NCBI RefSeq assembly: GCF_029439465.1
Contig: NZ_JAROAV010000008.1
Coordinates: forward strand, 1 to 64,000
From: Luteipulveratus flavus
Lineage (GTDB): Bacteria > Actinomycetota > Actinomycetes > Actinomycetales > Dermatophilaceae
DNA: 64,000 nt
Direction: 5' to 3'
Shown: piece after piece, positions 43,559 to 51,808 of the stretch
Layout of the letters: the number at the start of each line of letters is the position of its first letter
Numbering within the stretch: the first letter of the stretch is position 1
Program-made: the position numbers and the translations under genes
Notes under the pieces: generated by a model
Seen by the model: the letters and a program-made list of their open reading frames with translations, nothing else
What the model was told of the DNA's origin: nothing
The model's database searches: none

Positions 43559-44200
43559 ATGGCGATCCCCCTCATCCTGGCCTCGGCCTCCCCTGCCCGG
43601 CTCGCGACGCTGCGATCGGCGGGCGTCGAGCCGACGGTGCGCGCGTCGGACGTGGACGAGCCGGCCGTGGTGCAGCGCGCCGAGACCGACCTCGGGCGGC
43701 TCGACGCCGAGGACGTCGCGCTGCTGCTCGCCAAGGCCAAGTGCGAGTCGGTCGCGACGGCGGTGGCCGAGGACGACAGCGCCCCGGAAGGACTGATCGT
43801 CGGGTGCGACTCGGTCCTGGCCCTGGACGGCGAGACCCTGGGCAAGCCCGCCGACGCGTCCGACGCCGTCGACCGCTGGCGCCGGATGAGCGGTCGGACC
43901 GGCGTCCTGCACACGGGCCACTGGGTCATCGACGACCGCGAGGACGGGACGGGCGCGACCTTCGGCGCCGTGGCCTCCACCACGGTGCACTTCGCCGACC
44001 TGTCCGCCGAGGAGATCGACGCCTACGTCGCCACCGGTGAACCACTCCACGTCGCGGGCGCCTTCGCCATCGACGGGCTCGGTGGCGCGTACGTCCGCGG
44101 TATCGAGGGCGACTACCACAACGTCGTCGGCATCAGCCTGCCGCTGCTGCGCGAGATGCTCGCGGAGATCGACGTGGTCTGGCACGAGCTGCTGACGTGA
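43559..44200 (+). CDS. maf: Maf family nucleotide pyrophosphatase
   Basis: A 213-residue Maf protein. ILASASPARLATL is the N-terminal phosphate motif, IVGCDSVLALDG holds the general base Asp84, KPADASDAVDRWRRMSGRT and EGDYHNVVGISLPLL are typical. Maf enzymes hydrolyse dTTP/UTP and modified nucleotides and influence septum formation. The ATG at 43559 matches the family start; an ATG at 43508 lies inside the antiporter gene. In mycobacteria maf is beside accE5; here four unrelated transcripts have been inserted between them. Confidence 0.92.
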   Translation: MAIPLILASASPARLATLRSAGVEPTVRASDVDEPAVVQRAETDLGRLDAEDVALLLAKAKCESVATAVAEDDSAPEGLIVGCDSVLALDGETLGKPADASDAVDRWRRMSGRTGVLHTGHWVIDDREDGTGATFGAVASTTVHFADLSAEEIDAYVATGEPLHVAGAFAIDGLGGAYVRGIEGDYHNVVGISLPLLREMLAEIDVVWHELLT

Positions 44201-44226
44201 CCCGCCAGTAGGCGTTGTCGCGGGTC

Positions 44227-44274
44227 ACCCGCCGGTCTAGGTTCGGCGGGTAAGCCGGTAGGCCAACCGGGCTT
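44227..44274 (+). terminator. Tandem hairpins after maf
   Basis: First hairpin: ACCCGCCG/CGGCGGGT with a 9-nt loop (44227-44251). Directly after it, AAGCCGGT pairs with ACCGGGCTT with one bulge (44252-44274). No T-run follows. Likely terminates maf; the second could also shape the leader of the carboxypeptidase gene. Confidence 0.55.
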
Positions 44275-44301
44275 GCCGACTCACCCCAGGAGTCACCGAC
44301 C

Positions 44302-46425
44302 ATGCGACTTCGCCCCGTCACCCGCACCCCTCTCGGCCTCTCCCTCGCCGCCGCCGCCGCGCTCGGCATCGCGGCCACCCAGGTCGCTCCCGCCACCGGG
44401 GCACCGCCCGGCGACCCCGGCGCGCTGCGCTCCGGCGACCAGGGCGGCACCGTCAGCCTCGTCCACGTCAACGCCCCGACACCCGCGCTGCGCACCAAGG
44501 TCGACCGGCTCGGTCTGGACACCACCGAGCACGCCGACAGCAGCGGCGTCTCCGTCGTCCTGCACGGCGCCGCCGACGCCAAGGTGCTGCGCGACGCCGG
44601 GTTCACCTGGCGTACGACCATCCCCGACCTGGGTGCGCGGATGCGGGCGAACGCCGCGAAGGACCGTGCGTACGCCGCCGCCAACGCCGAGTCACCCCTG
44701 CCGAGCGGACGGACGAGCTACCGGCACCTGTCGGACTACGACGCCGAGATGACCCTGCTGGCCCAGCGATTCCCGAACCTGGTGAAGCCGCTGACGCTGA
44801 AGAACAAGAGTGTCGAGGGCCGCGAGGTCAGGGGCATCGAGATCACCACCAATGCCACCCGGGTCGACGACGGCAAGCCGGTCTTCCTCGTCATGGGCGC
44901 CCACCACGCCCGGGAGTGGCCCTCGAGCGAGCACTCGATGGAGTTCGCGTACGACCTGCTGGAGAACTTCAGGACCAGCGACCGGGCCCGCGCGATCCTG
45001 CAGAACGTCCGCGTCATCGTCGTACCGGTCGTCAACGTGGACGGCTTCGAGATCTCCCGCGAGGCCGCGCCGAAGGGCGACTTCAGCCAGTTCGACTACG
45101 AGATGAAGCGCAAGAACTGCACGGTGTCGGTCAACACGCCCCCCGCCTACCAGGGCGGCACCTGCGTGAACAACCCGGCCGGACGGCTGCGGGGCACCGA
45201 CCTGAACCGCAACTACCCCGGCTTCTGGGGTGGCGGTGGCGCGTCCCCGACGTGGTCCAGCGACACCTACCGCGGCGACGGACCGGGCTCGGAGCCGGAG
45301 TCGGACAACATCCGCGCCCTCATCTCCGGACGGCAGGTCACCAACCTCATCACCAACCACACGTTCAGCAACCTGGTGCTGCGGCCGCCGTCGATCGCGG
45401 CGACCGGCCTCAGCCCGGACGAGCCGACGTACCGGGCGCTGGGCGAGGCGATGACCAACGCCAACGGCTACTCCAACTGGGCCTCCTACCAGCTGTACGA
45501 CACCTCGGGCTCGGTCGAGGACTGGAGCTACTGGAACACCGGTGGCTTCGGCTTCACCTTCGAGATCGGGCCGGACGAGTTCCACCCGCCGTTCCAGACG
45601 GGCGTCGTCGCCGAGTACCTCGGGCTGTCACCCGCGCAGGGCGCCGGCTACGGCGGCAACCGCGAGGCGTACTACCTGATGGCCGAGGCGACGATCGACA
45701 AGTCGAAGCACTCGACCATCGCCGGGACCACGCAGAAGGGCCGGACGCTGAGCGTGAGCAAGACGTTCATCAGCGCCACGTCCCCGGTGATCGGCACCGA
45801 CGGCACGGTCGGGCCGCCGCGCTACTACCAGGACACGCTCACCTCGCGGCTGGTGCCGGACAAGACCGGCCGGTTCAGCTGGGCGGTCAACCCCTCGACG
45901 CGTCCGCTCGTCGTGGGCCGGTACGGCCGCGATCCGGTCGGGCCCGCCGAGCCGGCCAAGCCGGTCGCGAACCCCGCCGGGGTGCCGGCGGTCGGCCAGT
46001 CGGAGACGTCGTCGTTCAGCATCACCGGTGCCCCGACGTACGACAACGGGAAGGCCACGCTGAACTTCAGCTGGCCCGGCGGAACCGCGGTCGACTGGGA
46101 CTTCTACGTGTACGACTCGCGGGGCCGGCTCGCGGCCCAGGCGGCGACGGCCGCCAACCCCGAGGCGGCCACGCTCATCGACCCGGTGCCGGGCACGTAC
46201 ACCGTCGTGGCCGTCAACTACGACGGCGGAACGACGACGACGGACTGGACCGGCGCGGTGAGCTTCTCCTCGCCGACGCCGGGCACCTACTCCGGGCTGA
46301 AGGAGTCCTGGACGCTGACCTGCTCGGCGGCCAACGGCAAGGTGCTGAAGTCGCAGATGGTGACCGTCGACCGCGGCCAGACCGCGAACGTCGGTGACCC
46401 CTGCACCAAGTCGCGGAAGCGCTGA
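44302..46425 (+). CDS. Secreted M14 zinc carboxypeptidase
   Basis: A 707-residue secreted peptidase. Residues 1-~33 are a signal peptide (RPVTRTP basic part, hydrophobic run, cleavage near APATGA). The M14 domain spans ~137-460: MGAHHAREWPSSEHS with zinc ligands His202 and Glu205, His353 in LITNHTFSN, and Glu421 in FEIGPDEF as catalytic base, plus TDLNRNYPGFW. The C-terminal ~150 residues are a beta-sandwich (FSWPGGTAVDWDFYVYDSRG) like pre-peptidase or P-type domains. It trims C-terminal residues from peptides outside the cell. AGGAG lies 9 nt before the ATG. Confidence 0.92.
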   Translation: MRLRPVTRTPLGLSLAAAAALGIAATQVAPATGAPPGDPGALRSGDQGGTVSLVHVNAPTPALRTKVDRLGLDTTEHADSSGVSVVLHGAADAKVLRDAGFTWRTTIPDLGARMRANAAKDRAYAAANAESPLPSGRTSYRHLSDYDAEMTLLAQRFPNLVKPLTLKNKSVEGREVRGIEITTNATRVDDGKPVFLVMGAHHAREWPSSEHSMEFAYDLLENFRTSDRARAILQNVRVIVVPVVNVDGFEISREAAPKGDFSQFDYEMKRKNCTVSVNTPPAYQGGTCVNNPAGRLRGTDLNRNYPGFWGGGGASPTWSSDTYRGDGPGSEPESDNIRALISGRQVTNLITNHTFSNLVLRPPSIAATGLSPDEPTYRALGEAMTNANGYSNWASYQLYDTSGSVEDWSYWNTGGFGFTFEIGPDEFHPPFQTGVVAEYLGLSPAQGAGYGGNREAYYLMAEATIDKSKHSTIAGTTQKGRTLSVSKTFISATSPVIGTDGTVGPPRYYQDTLTSRLVPDKTGRFSWAVNPSTRPLVVGRYGRDPVGPAEPAKPVANPAGVPAVGQSETSSFSITGAPTYDNGKATLNFSWPGGTAVDWDFYVYDSRGRLAAQAATAANPEAATLIDPVPGTYTVVAVNYDGGTTTTDWTGAVSFSSPTPGTYSGLKESWTLTCSAANGKVLKSQMVTVDRGQTANVGDPCTKSRKR

Positions 46426-46426
46426 G

Positions 46427-47860
46427 TCAGGACGCCGTACGGGAGTTGCGGCCGGGCAGGCGGGACGTCGCCGAGCCCGGCCGCGCTTCTGCGCGCATCG
46501 TCCCCTCGGGTGGCTCGCGGCGCGCGCCGCTGCTGGACGCCTCGGCCTGCGCGACCTCGTCCGCCGTCAGCCGGGAGGCCGTGGTGACGGGCCGCCAGAC
46601 CAGGAGTCCGGTCCCGATCATCAGCAGACCCGAGATAGTGAAGACGGTGTCGATCGGGCCGAAGTGCAGCCCGCCGACGGTGACGTCCAGGTCGCGCATC
46701 GCGGTGCTGACCACCCAGCTGGTGATCGCCATCGACGTCAGGCTGGCGACCGTGGGGAAGACGGTGATCACCACCGTGGCTCGCCCCAGCAGCTCGGAGG
46801 GGATGGACCGCATCACCATCGGCATCAGGACGGTGTTCGCGGCGCCGAGCGGCATCGCGAGCAGGAAGAACAGCACCACCGCGGGCGCGAACGACGTCAT
46901 CCGCGAGTAGACGACCACGCAGGCACCCACCAGCAGGAACGACCACACGAAGATGGTCGCCGGACCGATGTGGCGCTCCAGCCGCGGCGCGAGCAGGGTG
47001 CCGACCAGGGTGCCGATCGCGAAGCTCATCAGCAGCCACCCGAGCAGCTCGGCGCGCTCGTGCAGGACGTCGGTGACGAAGAAGACCTCGAGCACGTTGA
47101 TCATGCCGGTCGCGAACGTGATGACCGTGAGCGCGAACGCCACCGCACCCAGCATCCGGTACCGCGTGACCGTCCGGACGCCGTGCGACAGGGAGGTCCA
47201 GAACGACTGTCCGGACGCGCGCTCCTCCGGCGCCGAGCTCCAGGTGAACCGGCCCAGCAGGAAGGAGGACAGCACGAACGACAGCGCGTTGACCGTGAGC
47301 GCGGCGGTCGCGCCGAGGGCGAGGAACAGGGGCGCCGCGAGCGGCGGTCCGGCGATCGCCAGCAGACTGTTGGCCGACCCCTGCCGCGAGTACGCCGAGG
47401 TGCGCAGGTCGTCCGGGATGGTCTTGGCGATCATGACGTTGCGCGCCTGGGTGAAGAACTGGCCGGCGGCGTTGGTGACCACGATCGCGGCGTAGATCCA
47501 CACCATCGCGAACGGGCGGCTGATCCGGTCGCCGAGCAGCGGGATGAGCACCAGGCTGGCGATGGCGAGCGCCTGCACGGTGTTGCTGCGCACCAGCAGC
47601 CGTTGGCGGTCGGTGCGGTCGGCGTACACACCGGCGATCGGGCCGACCAGCAGGACGGGCAGGGCCGCGGCGATCAGGACGCCGCCGACGGCCGCGGGCG
47701 CCCAGGTCTCACCCCGGGCGATGTCGGTGCTGATCCACAGGACGACGGTGAGGTCGAAGACCAGGTCGCCGAGCCGGGACACGACCGCAGCGGGGAACGC
47801 GTACCGCCATGCCGGCAGCGCCCATAACCGACGCCCGGCGGAGTCGTCGCTCGATCGCAC
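46427..47860 (-). CDS. MFS transporter
   Basis: A 477-residue major facilitator with 12 predicted helices. VSRLGDLVFDLTVVLWI and GVYADRTDRQRLLV (the D-R-x-x-R loop of motif A) place it in the MFS_3/enterobactin-exporter-like group. A ~60-residue charged cytosolic tail follows helix 12. Substrate unknown; drug or siderophore efflux is typical. The GTG start has GGAGGAGGG upstream. Its stop is 1 nt from the stop of the convergent carboxypeptidase gene, with no room for a separate terminator. A TACGTT box at 47923-47918 is a weak promoter candidate. Confidence 0.83.
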   Translation of the reverse strand: MRSSDDSAGRRLWALPAWRYAFPAAVVSRLGDLVFDLTVVLWISTDIARGETWAPAAVGGVLIAAALPVLLVGPIAGVYADRTDRQRLLVRSNTVQALAIASLVLIPLLGDRISRPFAMVWIYAAIVVTNAAGQFFTQARNVMIAKTIPDDLRTSAYSRQGSANSLLAIAGPPLAAPLFLALGATAALTVNALSFVLSSFLLGRFTWSSAPEERASGQSFWTSLSHGVRTVTRYRMLGAVAFALTVITFATGMINVLEVFFVTDVLHERAELLGWLLMSFAIGTLVGTLLAPRLERHIGPATIFVWSFLLVGACVVVYSRMTSFAPAVVLFFLLAMPLGAANTVLMPMVMRSIPSELLGRATVVITVFPTVASLTSMAITSWVVSTAMRDLDVTVGGLHFGPIDTVFTISGLLMIGTGLLVWRPVTTASRLTADEVAQAEASSSGARREPPEGTMRAEARPGSATSRLPGRNSRTAS

Positions 47861-48008
47861 CGCGTCCCTCCTCCACCTGCTCTGGTCGTGCGGAGCACGT
47901 CGTCGTCCGCGACGCTCAACGTAGCGAGCGGACCGGATGTTTAGGTGATTGAGGCTTCGACAATATTCGCCCTGCCGTTCACCCGTGGCGGATCACCGGA
48001 GCGACCGT

Positions 48009-48049
48009 CGGTGGCGGGAGCGCGGCCCCTGCGACGCGCCCCGCCACCG
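48009..48049 (-). terminator. Terminator hairpin after the carboxylase gene
   Basis: CGGTGGCGGG and its exact complement form a 10-bp stem, with further GCGC pairing inside the 21-nt loop. It lies 15 nt after the stop at 48065 on the minus strand. The rest of the 204-nt gap 47861-48064 shows only the upstream region of the MFS gene, with an A/T-richer patch at 47940-47970. Confidence 0.7.
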
Positions 48050-48064
48050 TGGGCGATGACCGGC

Positions 48065-49624
48065 TCAGACCGGCGGGATGGCCCGGCGGCGGGTGCTGAA
48101 CGCGCGGTCCCGGCGGGCGGCGTACTGCAGGCGCTTGAGCAGCTCGGCGCGCAGCTCGTCCGCCTCGATGATGCCGTCGATCACCAGGTCGGCGGCGAGC
48201 CGTTCGATGTCGACGTCCTGCAGGTACTCCTCCCGCATCCGCGCGACGAACGCCTCGCGCTCGGCGGGGTCCTCGATGGCGGCGATCTTGTTCGCGTACA
48301 CGGCGTTGACCGCCGCCTCCGCGCCCATCACCGCGATGCGCGCCGTCGGGAGTGCCAGGGTGGCGTCCGGACCGAAACCCGGACCTGCCATCGCGTAGAG
48401 ACCGGCGCCGTACGCCTTGCGCAGCACGATGCAGAACTGCGGCACCGTGGCCTCGGAGACGGCCGAGACCATCTTGGCGCCGTGCCGGATGATGCCGCCG
48501 CGCTCGACCTCCGAGCCGATCATGAAGCCCGGCACGTCGGTCAGGTAGAGCAGCGGGATCGAGTACGCGTCGCACGTCCAGATGAACCGGGCGGCCTTGT
48601 CGGCGCTGTCGGTGAACAGCACCCCGCCCTTGACCATCGAGTTGTTGGCGACGATGCCGACCGTGCGGCCGTCCATCCGCCCGAAGCCGACGACCAGCTC
48701 GGCGGCGAACAGCGGCTTGATCTCGAAGAAGCTGTCGTCGTCGACCAGCCCGTCGATCACCTCGTGCACGTCGAACGGCTGCGACTCGATCTCGGGCACC
48801 GTGGTCCGCGTCAGCGGCTCGCTCGGCTCCTCGCCGACGTACGAGGGCGGCTCGTCCTTCCACGTCGAGGGGACGTAGGAGAAGTACAGCTTCGCCAGCT
48901 CGATGGCCTCGGTGTCGTCGGAGGCCAGCAGGTCGCCGACGCCGCTGACGGTGCAGTGCATGCGTGCACCGCCCATCTCCTCGAGCGTGACCTTCTCACC
49001 GACGACCATCTCGGCCATCCGCGGGCTGCCGAGGTACATCGAGGCGTTGCCCTCGACCATGATGATCACGTCGGTGAAGCTCGGGATGTACGCCCCACCC
49101 GCGGCCGAGGGGCCGAAGAGGCAGCAGATCTGCGGGACCCTGCCCGACAGCGCGACCTGGTTGTGGAAGATGCGCCCGGCGCCGCGGCGGCCGGGGAACA
49201 GCTCGACCTGGTCGGTGATCCGCGCGCCGGCGGAGTCGACGAACCAGAAGACCGGCAGCTCCTCGCGCAGCGCCGCCTCGGTGGCCCGCACGATCTTCTC
49301 GACCGTGCGCGCACCCCACGAGCCAGCCTTCACGGTCGGGTCGTTGGCCACCACGATCGCCGGGCGGCCGTCGACCGTGCCACGACCGGTGACGACGCCG
49401 TCGGCGGGCAGGCCCGGCGCGGTGGCGTTGGCGTACCGGCCGTCCTCGACGAAGCTGCCCTCGTCGAACAGCAGCGCGATCCGGTCGCGGACGTACAGCT
49501 TGTTCTGGCTGTCGAGCTTGGCCTTGGCCTTCTCCGTCGGAGCGGCCGAGGCCTCGTACGCCGCCGCCAGCCGGCCGCGGGCGTCGACGACGTGCGCGTC
49601 GTGAGCCGCGTCCTGGACCGTCAT
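48065..49624 (-). CDS. Acyl-CoA carboxylase beta subunit (methylcrotonyl/geranyl type)
   Basis: A 519-residue carboxyltransferase, distinct from AccD5. Oxyanion motifs are LFGPSAAGGAYIPSFTD and VLRKAYGAGLYAMAGPG; VEGNASMYLGSPRMAEMV and EMGGARMHCTVSGVGD resemble methylcrotonyl-CoA-type beta subunits and mycobacterial AccD2/AccD1. It would carboxylate a branched acyl-CoA in leucine or related breakdown. No biotin-carboxylase alpha subunit is encoded nearby. It overlaps the acyl-CoA dehydrogenase by ATGA and is in the operon controlled from the palindrome at 50848-50871. Confidence 0.88.
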   Translation of the reverse strand: MTVQDAAHDAHVVDARGRLAAAYEASAAPTEKAKAKLDSQNKLYVRDRIALLFDEGSFVEDGRYANATAPGLPADGVVTGRGTVDGRPAIVVANDPTVKAGSWGARTVEKIVRATEAALREELPVFWFVDSAGARITDQVELFPGRRGAGRIFHNQVALSGRVPQICCLFGPSAAGGAYIPSFTDVIIMVEGNASMYLGSPRMAEMVVGEKVTLEEMGGARMHCTVSGVGDLLASDDTEAIELAKLYFSYVPSTWKDEPPSYVGEEPSEPLTRTTVPEIESQPFDVHEVIDGLVDDDSFFEIKPLFAAELVVGFGRMDGRTVGIVANNSMVKGGVLFTDSADKAARFIWTCDAYSIPLLYLTDVPGFMIGSEVERGGIIRHGAKMVSAVSEATVPQFCIVLRKAYGAGLYAMAGPGFGPDATLALPTARIAVMGAEAAVNAVYANKIAAIEDPAEREAFVARMREEYLQDVDIERLAADLVIDGIIEADELRAELLKRLQYAARRDRAFSTRRRAIPPV

Positions 49625-50844
49625 TGCGGGAGCCCCAGACCACGCGCGATCACCATGCGCTGCACCTCGGAGGTGCCCTCTCCGATCTCCAGGATCTTGG
49701 CGTCGCGGTAGAAGCGGGCCACGGGGTACTCCTCCATGAACCCGTTGCCGCCGAAGATCTGCGTCGCGATCCGGGTGCCCGTGACGGCGGCCTCGGTGGA
49801 GTAGAGCTTGGCGATGGCCGCGGCCTGCTTCACCTCGGCGACCGAGCGGCGGCCCGACTCCAGCTCGTCCTTGAGCCACGCCGCCTTGTACGTCAGCAGG
49901 CGCGCGGCCTCGACCATGACGGCCAGGTCGGACACCTGGAAGGACACGCCCTGGTTGATGCCGATCGGCTTGCCGAACGCCGTCCGGGTCTTGGAGTACT
50001 CGGTCACCTGCTCGAGGCACGCCTGCGCCAGACCCACCGCCAGCGCCGAGATCGCGATGCGACCGTCGTCCAGCGTCTTGAGGAACTGCTTGAAGCCGGC
50101 GCCGCGCTCACCCAGGAGGTTCTCCTGCGGGACGACGCAGCCGCTGAACGTCAGGCCATGGGTGTCGGAGGCGTGCCAGCCGAGCTTGTGGTACGCGGGC
50201 TCGACGGTGAAGCCGTCGGTGCCGGACGGCACCATGATCGCGCTGATCTCCGGCTTGCCGTCGGCGCGCTCACCGGTCTTGGCCGTCACGGTGACCACGG
50301 ACGTACGGTCGGTGCCCGAGTTGGTGATGAACGCCTTGGCGCCGTTGACGGTCCACTGACCGTCGGCCAGCGTCGCCTTCGTCCGGGTGGCGCCCGCGTC
50401 GGAGCCGGCGTCGGGCTCGGTCAGGCCGAAGCCGGCGAGGGTCTTGCCGGAGACGAGGTCGGGCAGGAAGCGCTGCTTCTGCTCCTCGGTGCCGTAGGTC
50501 AGGATCGGGTTGATGCCCAGGCCGACGCCCGCCGACAGGGTGATGCCGACCGACTGGTCGACCCGGCCGAGCTCCTCGATGGCGAGGCACAGGTAGGTGA
50601 ACGCGCCCTCGTCCAGCCCGGCGCCGCCGTACTCCTCCGGCACGACGAGGCCGAAGAAACCGAGCTCACCCATCTGCGGGACGAGGTGGGACGGGAAGTG
50701 GTGGTCGCGGTCCCACTGCGCGATGTGCGGAGCGACCTCGCGCTCGGCGAAGTCCCGCACGACGTGGCGGAAGTCCTCGTGGTCCTTGGTGAGCTCGAAC
50801 ATCGGCAGGATCGGCCTCTTCTGCGCTGGGGTGACGGTGGTCAC
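49621..50844 (-). CDS. Acyl-CoA dehydrogenase, short/branched-chain type
   Basis: A 407-residue flavoenzyme. GFGLTEPDAGSDAGATRTK and AFITNSGT are the FAD motifs, and EIGEGTSEVQRMVIAR carries Glu389 as catalytic base. In isovaleryl-CoA dehydrogenase the base sits elsewhere, and the matching segment here reads LDDGRIAIS, so this is more like short/branched-chain or FadE13-type enzymes. The open frame reaches 50874, but that would code through the palindromic operator; the GTG at 50844 just past it is used. First gene of the operon with the carboxylase beta subunit. Confidence 0.87.
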   Translation of the reverse strand: MTTVTPAQKRPILPMFELTKDHEDFRHVVRDFAEREVAPHIAQWDRDHHFPSHLVPQMGELGFFGLVVPEEYGGAGLDEGAFTYLCLAIEELGRVDQSVGITLSAGVGLGINPILTYGTEEQKQRFLPDLVSGKTLAGFGLTEPDAGSDAGATRTKATLADGQWTVNGAKAFITNSGTDRTSVVTVTAKTGERADGKPEISAIMVPSGTDGFTVEPAYHKLGWHASDTHGLTFSGCVVPQENLLGERGAGFKQFLKTLDDGRIAISALAVGLAQACLEQVTEYSKTRTAFGKPIGINQGVSFQVSDLAVMVEAARLLTYKAAWLKDELESGRRSVAEVKQAAAIAKLYSTEAAVTGTRIATQIFGGNGFMEEYPVARFYRDAKILEIGEGTSEVQRMVIARGLGLPQ

Positions 50845-50847
50845 GCA

Positions 50848-50871
50848 CTTGACGTTGACGTCAACGTAAAG
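50848..50871. promoter_or_regulatory. Palindromic operator between MerR gene and acyl-CoA dehydrogenase operon
   Basis: ACGTTGACGTCAACGT (50852-50867) is a perfect 16-bp palindrome, extended to 24 bp with one mismatched pair (CTT/AAG ends). On the plus strand TTGACG (50849-50854), a 17-bp spacer and CACGCT (50872-50877) could be the MerR promoter, so the site fills the spacer as in MerR systems. It resembles LiuR-type sites from memory. Confidence 0.75.
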
Positions 50872-50885
50872 CACGCTCTGTCGCT

Positions 50886-51296
50886 ATGACAACCCGGGCC
50901 CCCGCCTCCGCGGCGACCGCGCGCACGTGGTCGATCGCCGAGCTCGCGGACGAGTTCGAGGTCACCCACCGCACCATCCGGCACTACGAGGACCTCGGCC
51001 TCATCACTCCGGAGCGGCGCGGCACCGTACGCGTCTTCCACCGCCGCGACCGCACCCGCCTGGCGCTGATCCAGCGCGGCAAGCGGCTCGGGTTCCCGCT
51101 GGAGGAGATCCGCACGATCATCGACATGTACGACGAGCAGCCCGGTGAGGCGGGCCAGCTGCGCTACCTGCTGGACCAGATCACCGACCGGCGCACCGAC
51201 CTGGAGCGCCGCCGCCAGGACATCGAGGACTCCCTGCAGGAGCTGGCCACTCTCGAGCGTCGCTGCCGCGCCGACCTCGAGGCGCTCTCCTCATAG
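50886..51296 (+). CDS. MerR family regulator, LiuR-like
   Basis: A 136-residue MerR protein. WSIAELADEFEVTHRTIRHYEDLGLI is the winged helix, then RGTVRVFHRRDRTRLALIQRGKRLGFPLEEI and a dimerisation coiled coil (LLDQITDRRTDLERRRQDIE). No cysteine metal-binding loop is present: the sole Cys is far C-terminal, so it is not a metal sensor. The RGKRLGF block is typical of LiuR, which controls branched-chain amino acid and acyl-CoA breakdown. It is divergent from exactly such genes, across a perfect palindrome. Confidence 0.85.
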   Translation: MTTRAPASAATARTWSIAELADEFEVTHRTIRHYEDLGLITPERRGTVRVFHRRDRTRLALIQRGKRLGFPLEEIRTIIDMYDEQPGEAGQLRYLLDQITDRRTDLERRRQDIEDSLQELATLERRCRADLEALSS

Positions 51297-51300
51297 CCAC

Positions 51301-51380
51301 CGCTGGTTGAGCCGGGCGAGCGCCCAGCGCGAGCCCGAGTCGAAACCCGGTGCCGCACAGGGAGACTCTCCCAACCAGCG
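51301..51380. repeat. REP-like palindromic intergenic element
   Basis: Ends CGCTGGTTG (51301-51309) and CAACCAGCG (51372-51380) are perfect 9-bp inverted repeats. Inside is GGTTGAGCCGGGCGAGCG and GAGCCCGAGTCGAAACC, which I associate with interspersed repeats of Nocardioides-type genomes; this is recollection, and only one copy is in the window. It lies between convergent genes and may also end transcription. Confidence 0.5.
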
Positions 51381-51387
51381 GGAGGGA

Positions 51388-51774
51388 TCAGTCGGTGTCG
51401 ACGTAGAGGCAGAACGGGTGACCGGCCGGGTCGAGCATGACGCGGACGTCGTCCTGCGGCTGGTGCTCGTGGAGCTCGGCCCCGAGGGCCACCGCGTCCT
51501 GGACCGCGTCGTCGAGCGCTCGTACGCCGACGTCGAGGTGCAGCATCATCTGCTGCTGGCCCGGCTCGGCCGGCCAGGTCGGCCGCTCGTACACGCTCTC
51601 GGTCTGGAACGCCAGATTCGCCGGCGCCCCGGGGAACCCGATCGTGCACCAGTCCGGCTCGTCGGTGGCCATCGGCCAGCCGAGCAGGTCCCGGTAGAAG
51701 TGCGCCAGCGCACGCGCATCCGGTGCATTCAGCACCACGCCGACCCAGCCGCTCAGCCCTCTGATCCCTGCCAT
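51388..51774 (-). CDS. VOC (glyoxalase-like) domain protein
   Basis: A 128-residue single VOC domain. VLNAPDARALAHFYRDLLGWP is the first beta-alpha-beta module, MMLHLDVGVRALDDAVQDAVALGA the second, and VMLDPAGHPFCLY the family ending. Several candidate metal ligands remain (His79 in MLHLDV, the final Phe-Cys-Leu), but the first-module Glu/His is unclear. Members include glyoxalases, dioxygenases and antibiotic-binding proteins, so no function is assigned. Confidence 0.83.
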   Translation of the reverse strand: MAGIRGLSGWVGVVLNAPDARALAHFYRDLLGWPMATDEPDWCTIGFPGAPANLAFQTESVYERPTWPAEPGQQQMMLHLDVGVRALDDAVQDAVALGAELHEHQPQDDVRVMLDPAGHPFCLYVDTD

Positions 51775-51808
51775 CCCCGCAGCGTGCCACCACCGTCCGA
51801 CACGGCGC

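Noticed and set aside
49621-50844. Isovaleryl-CoA dehydrogenase (LiuA) call
   Set aside because: The catalytic glutamate is in the EGT motif; the isovaleryl-type position lacks an acid.
50845-50874. Acyl-CoA dehydrogenase start at 50874
   Set aside because: Would place the perfect palindromic operator inside the coding region; the GTG at 50844 is just beyond it.
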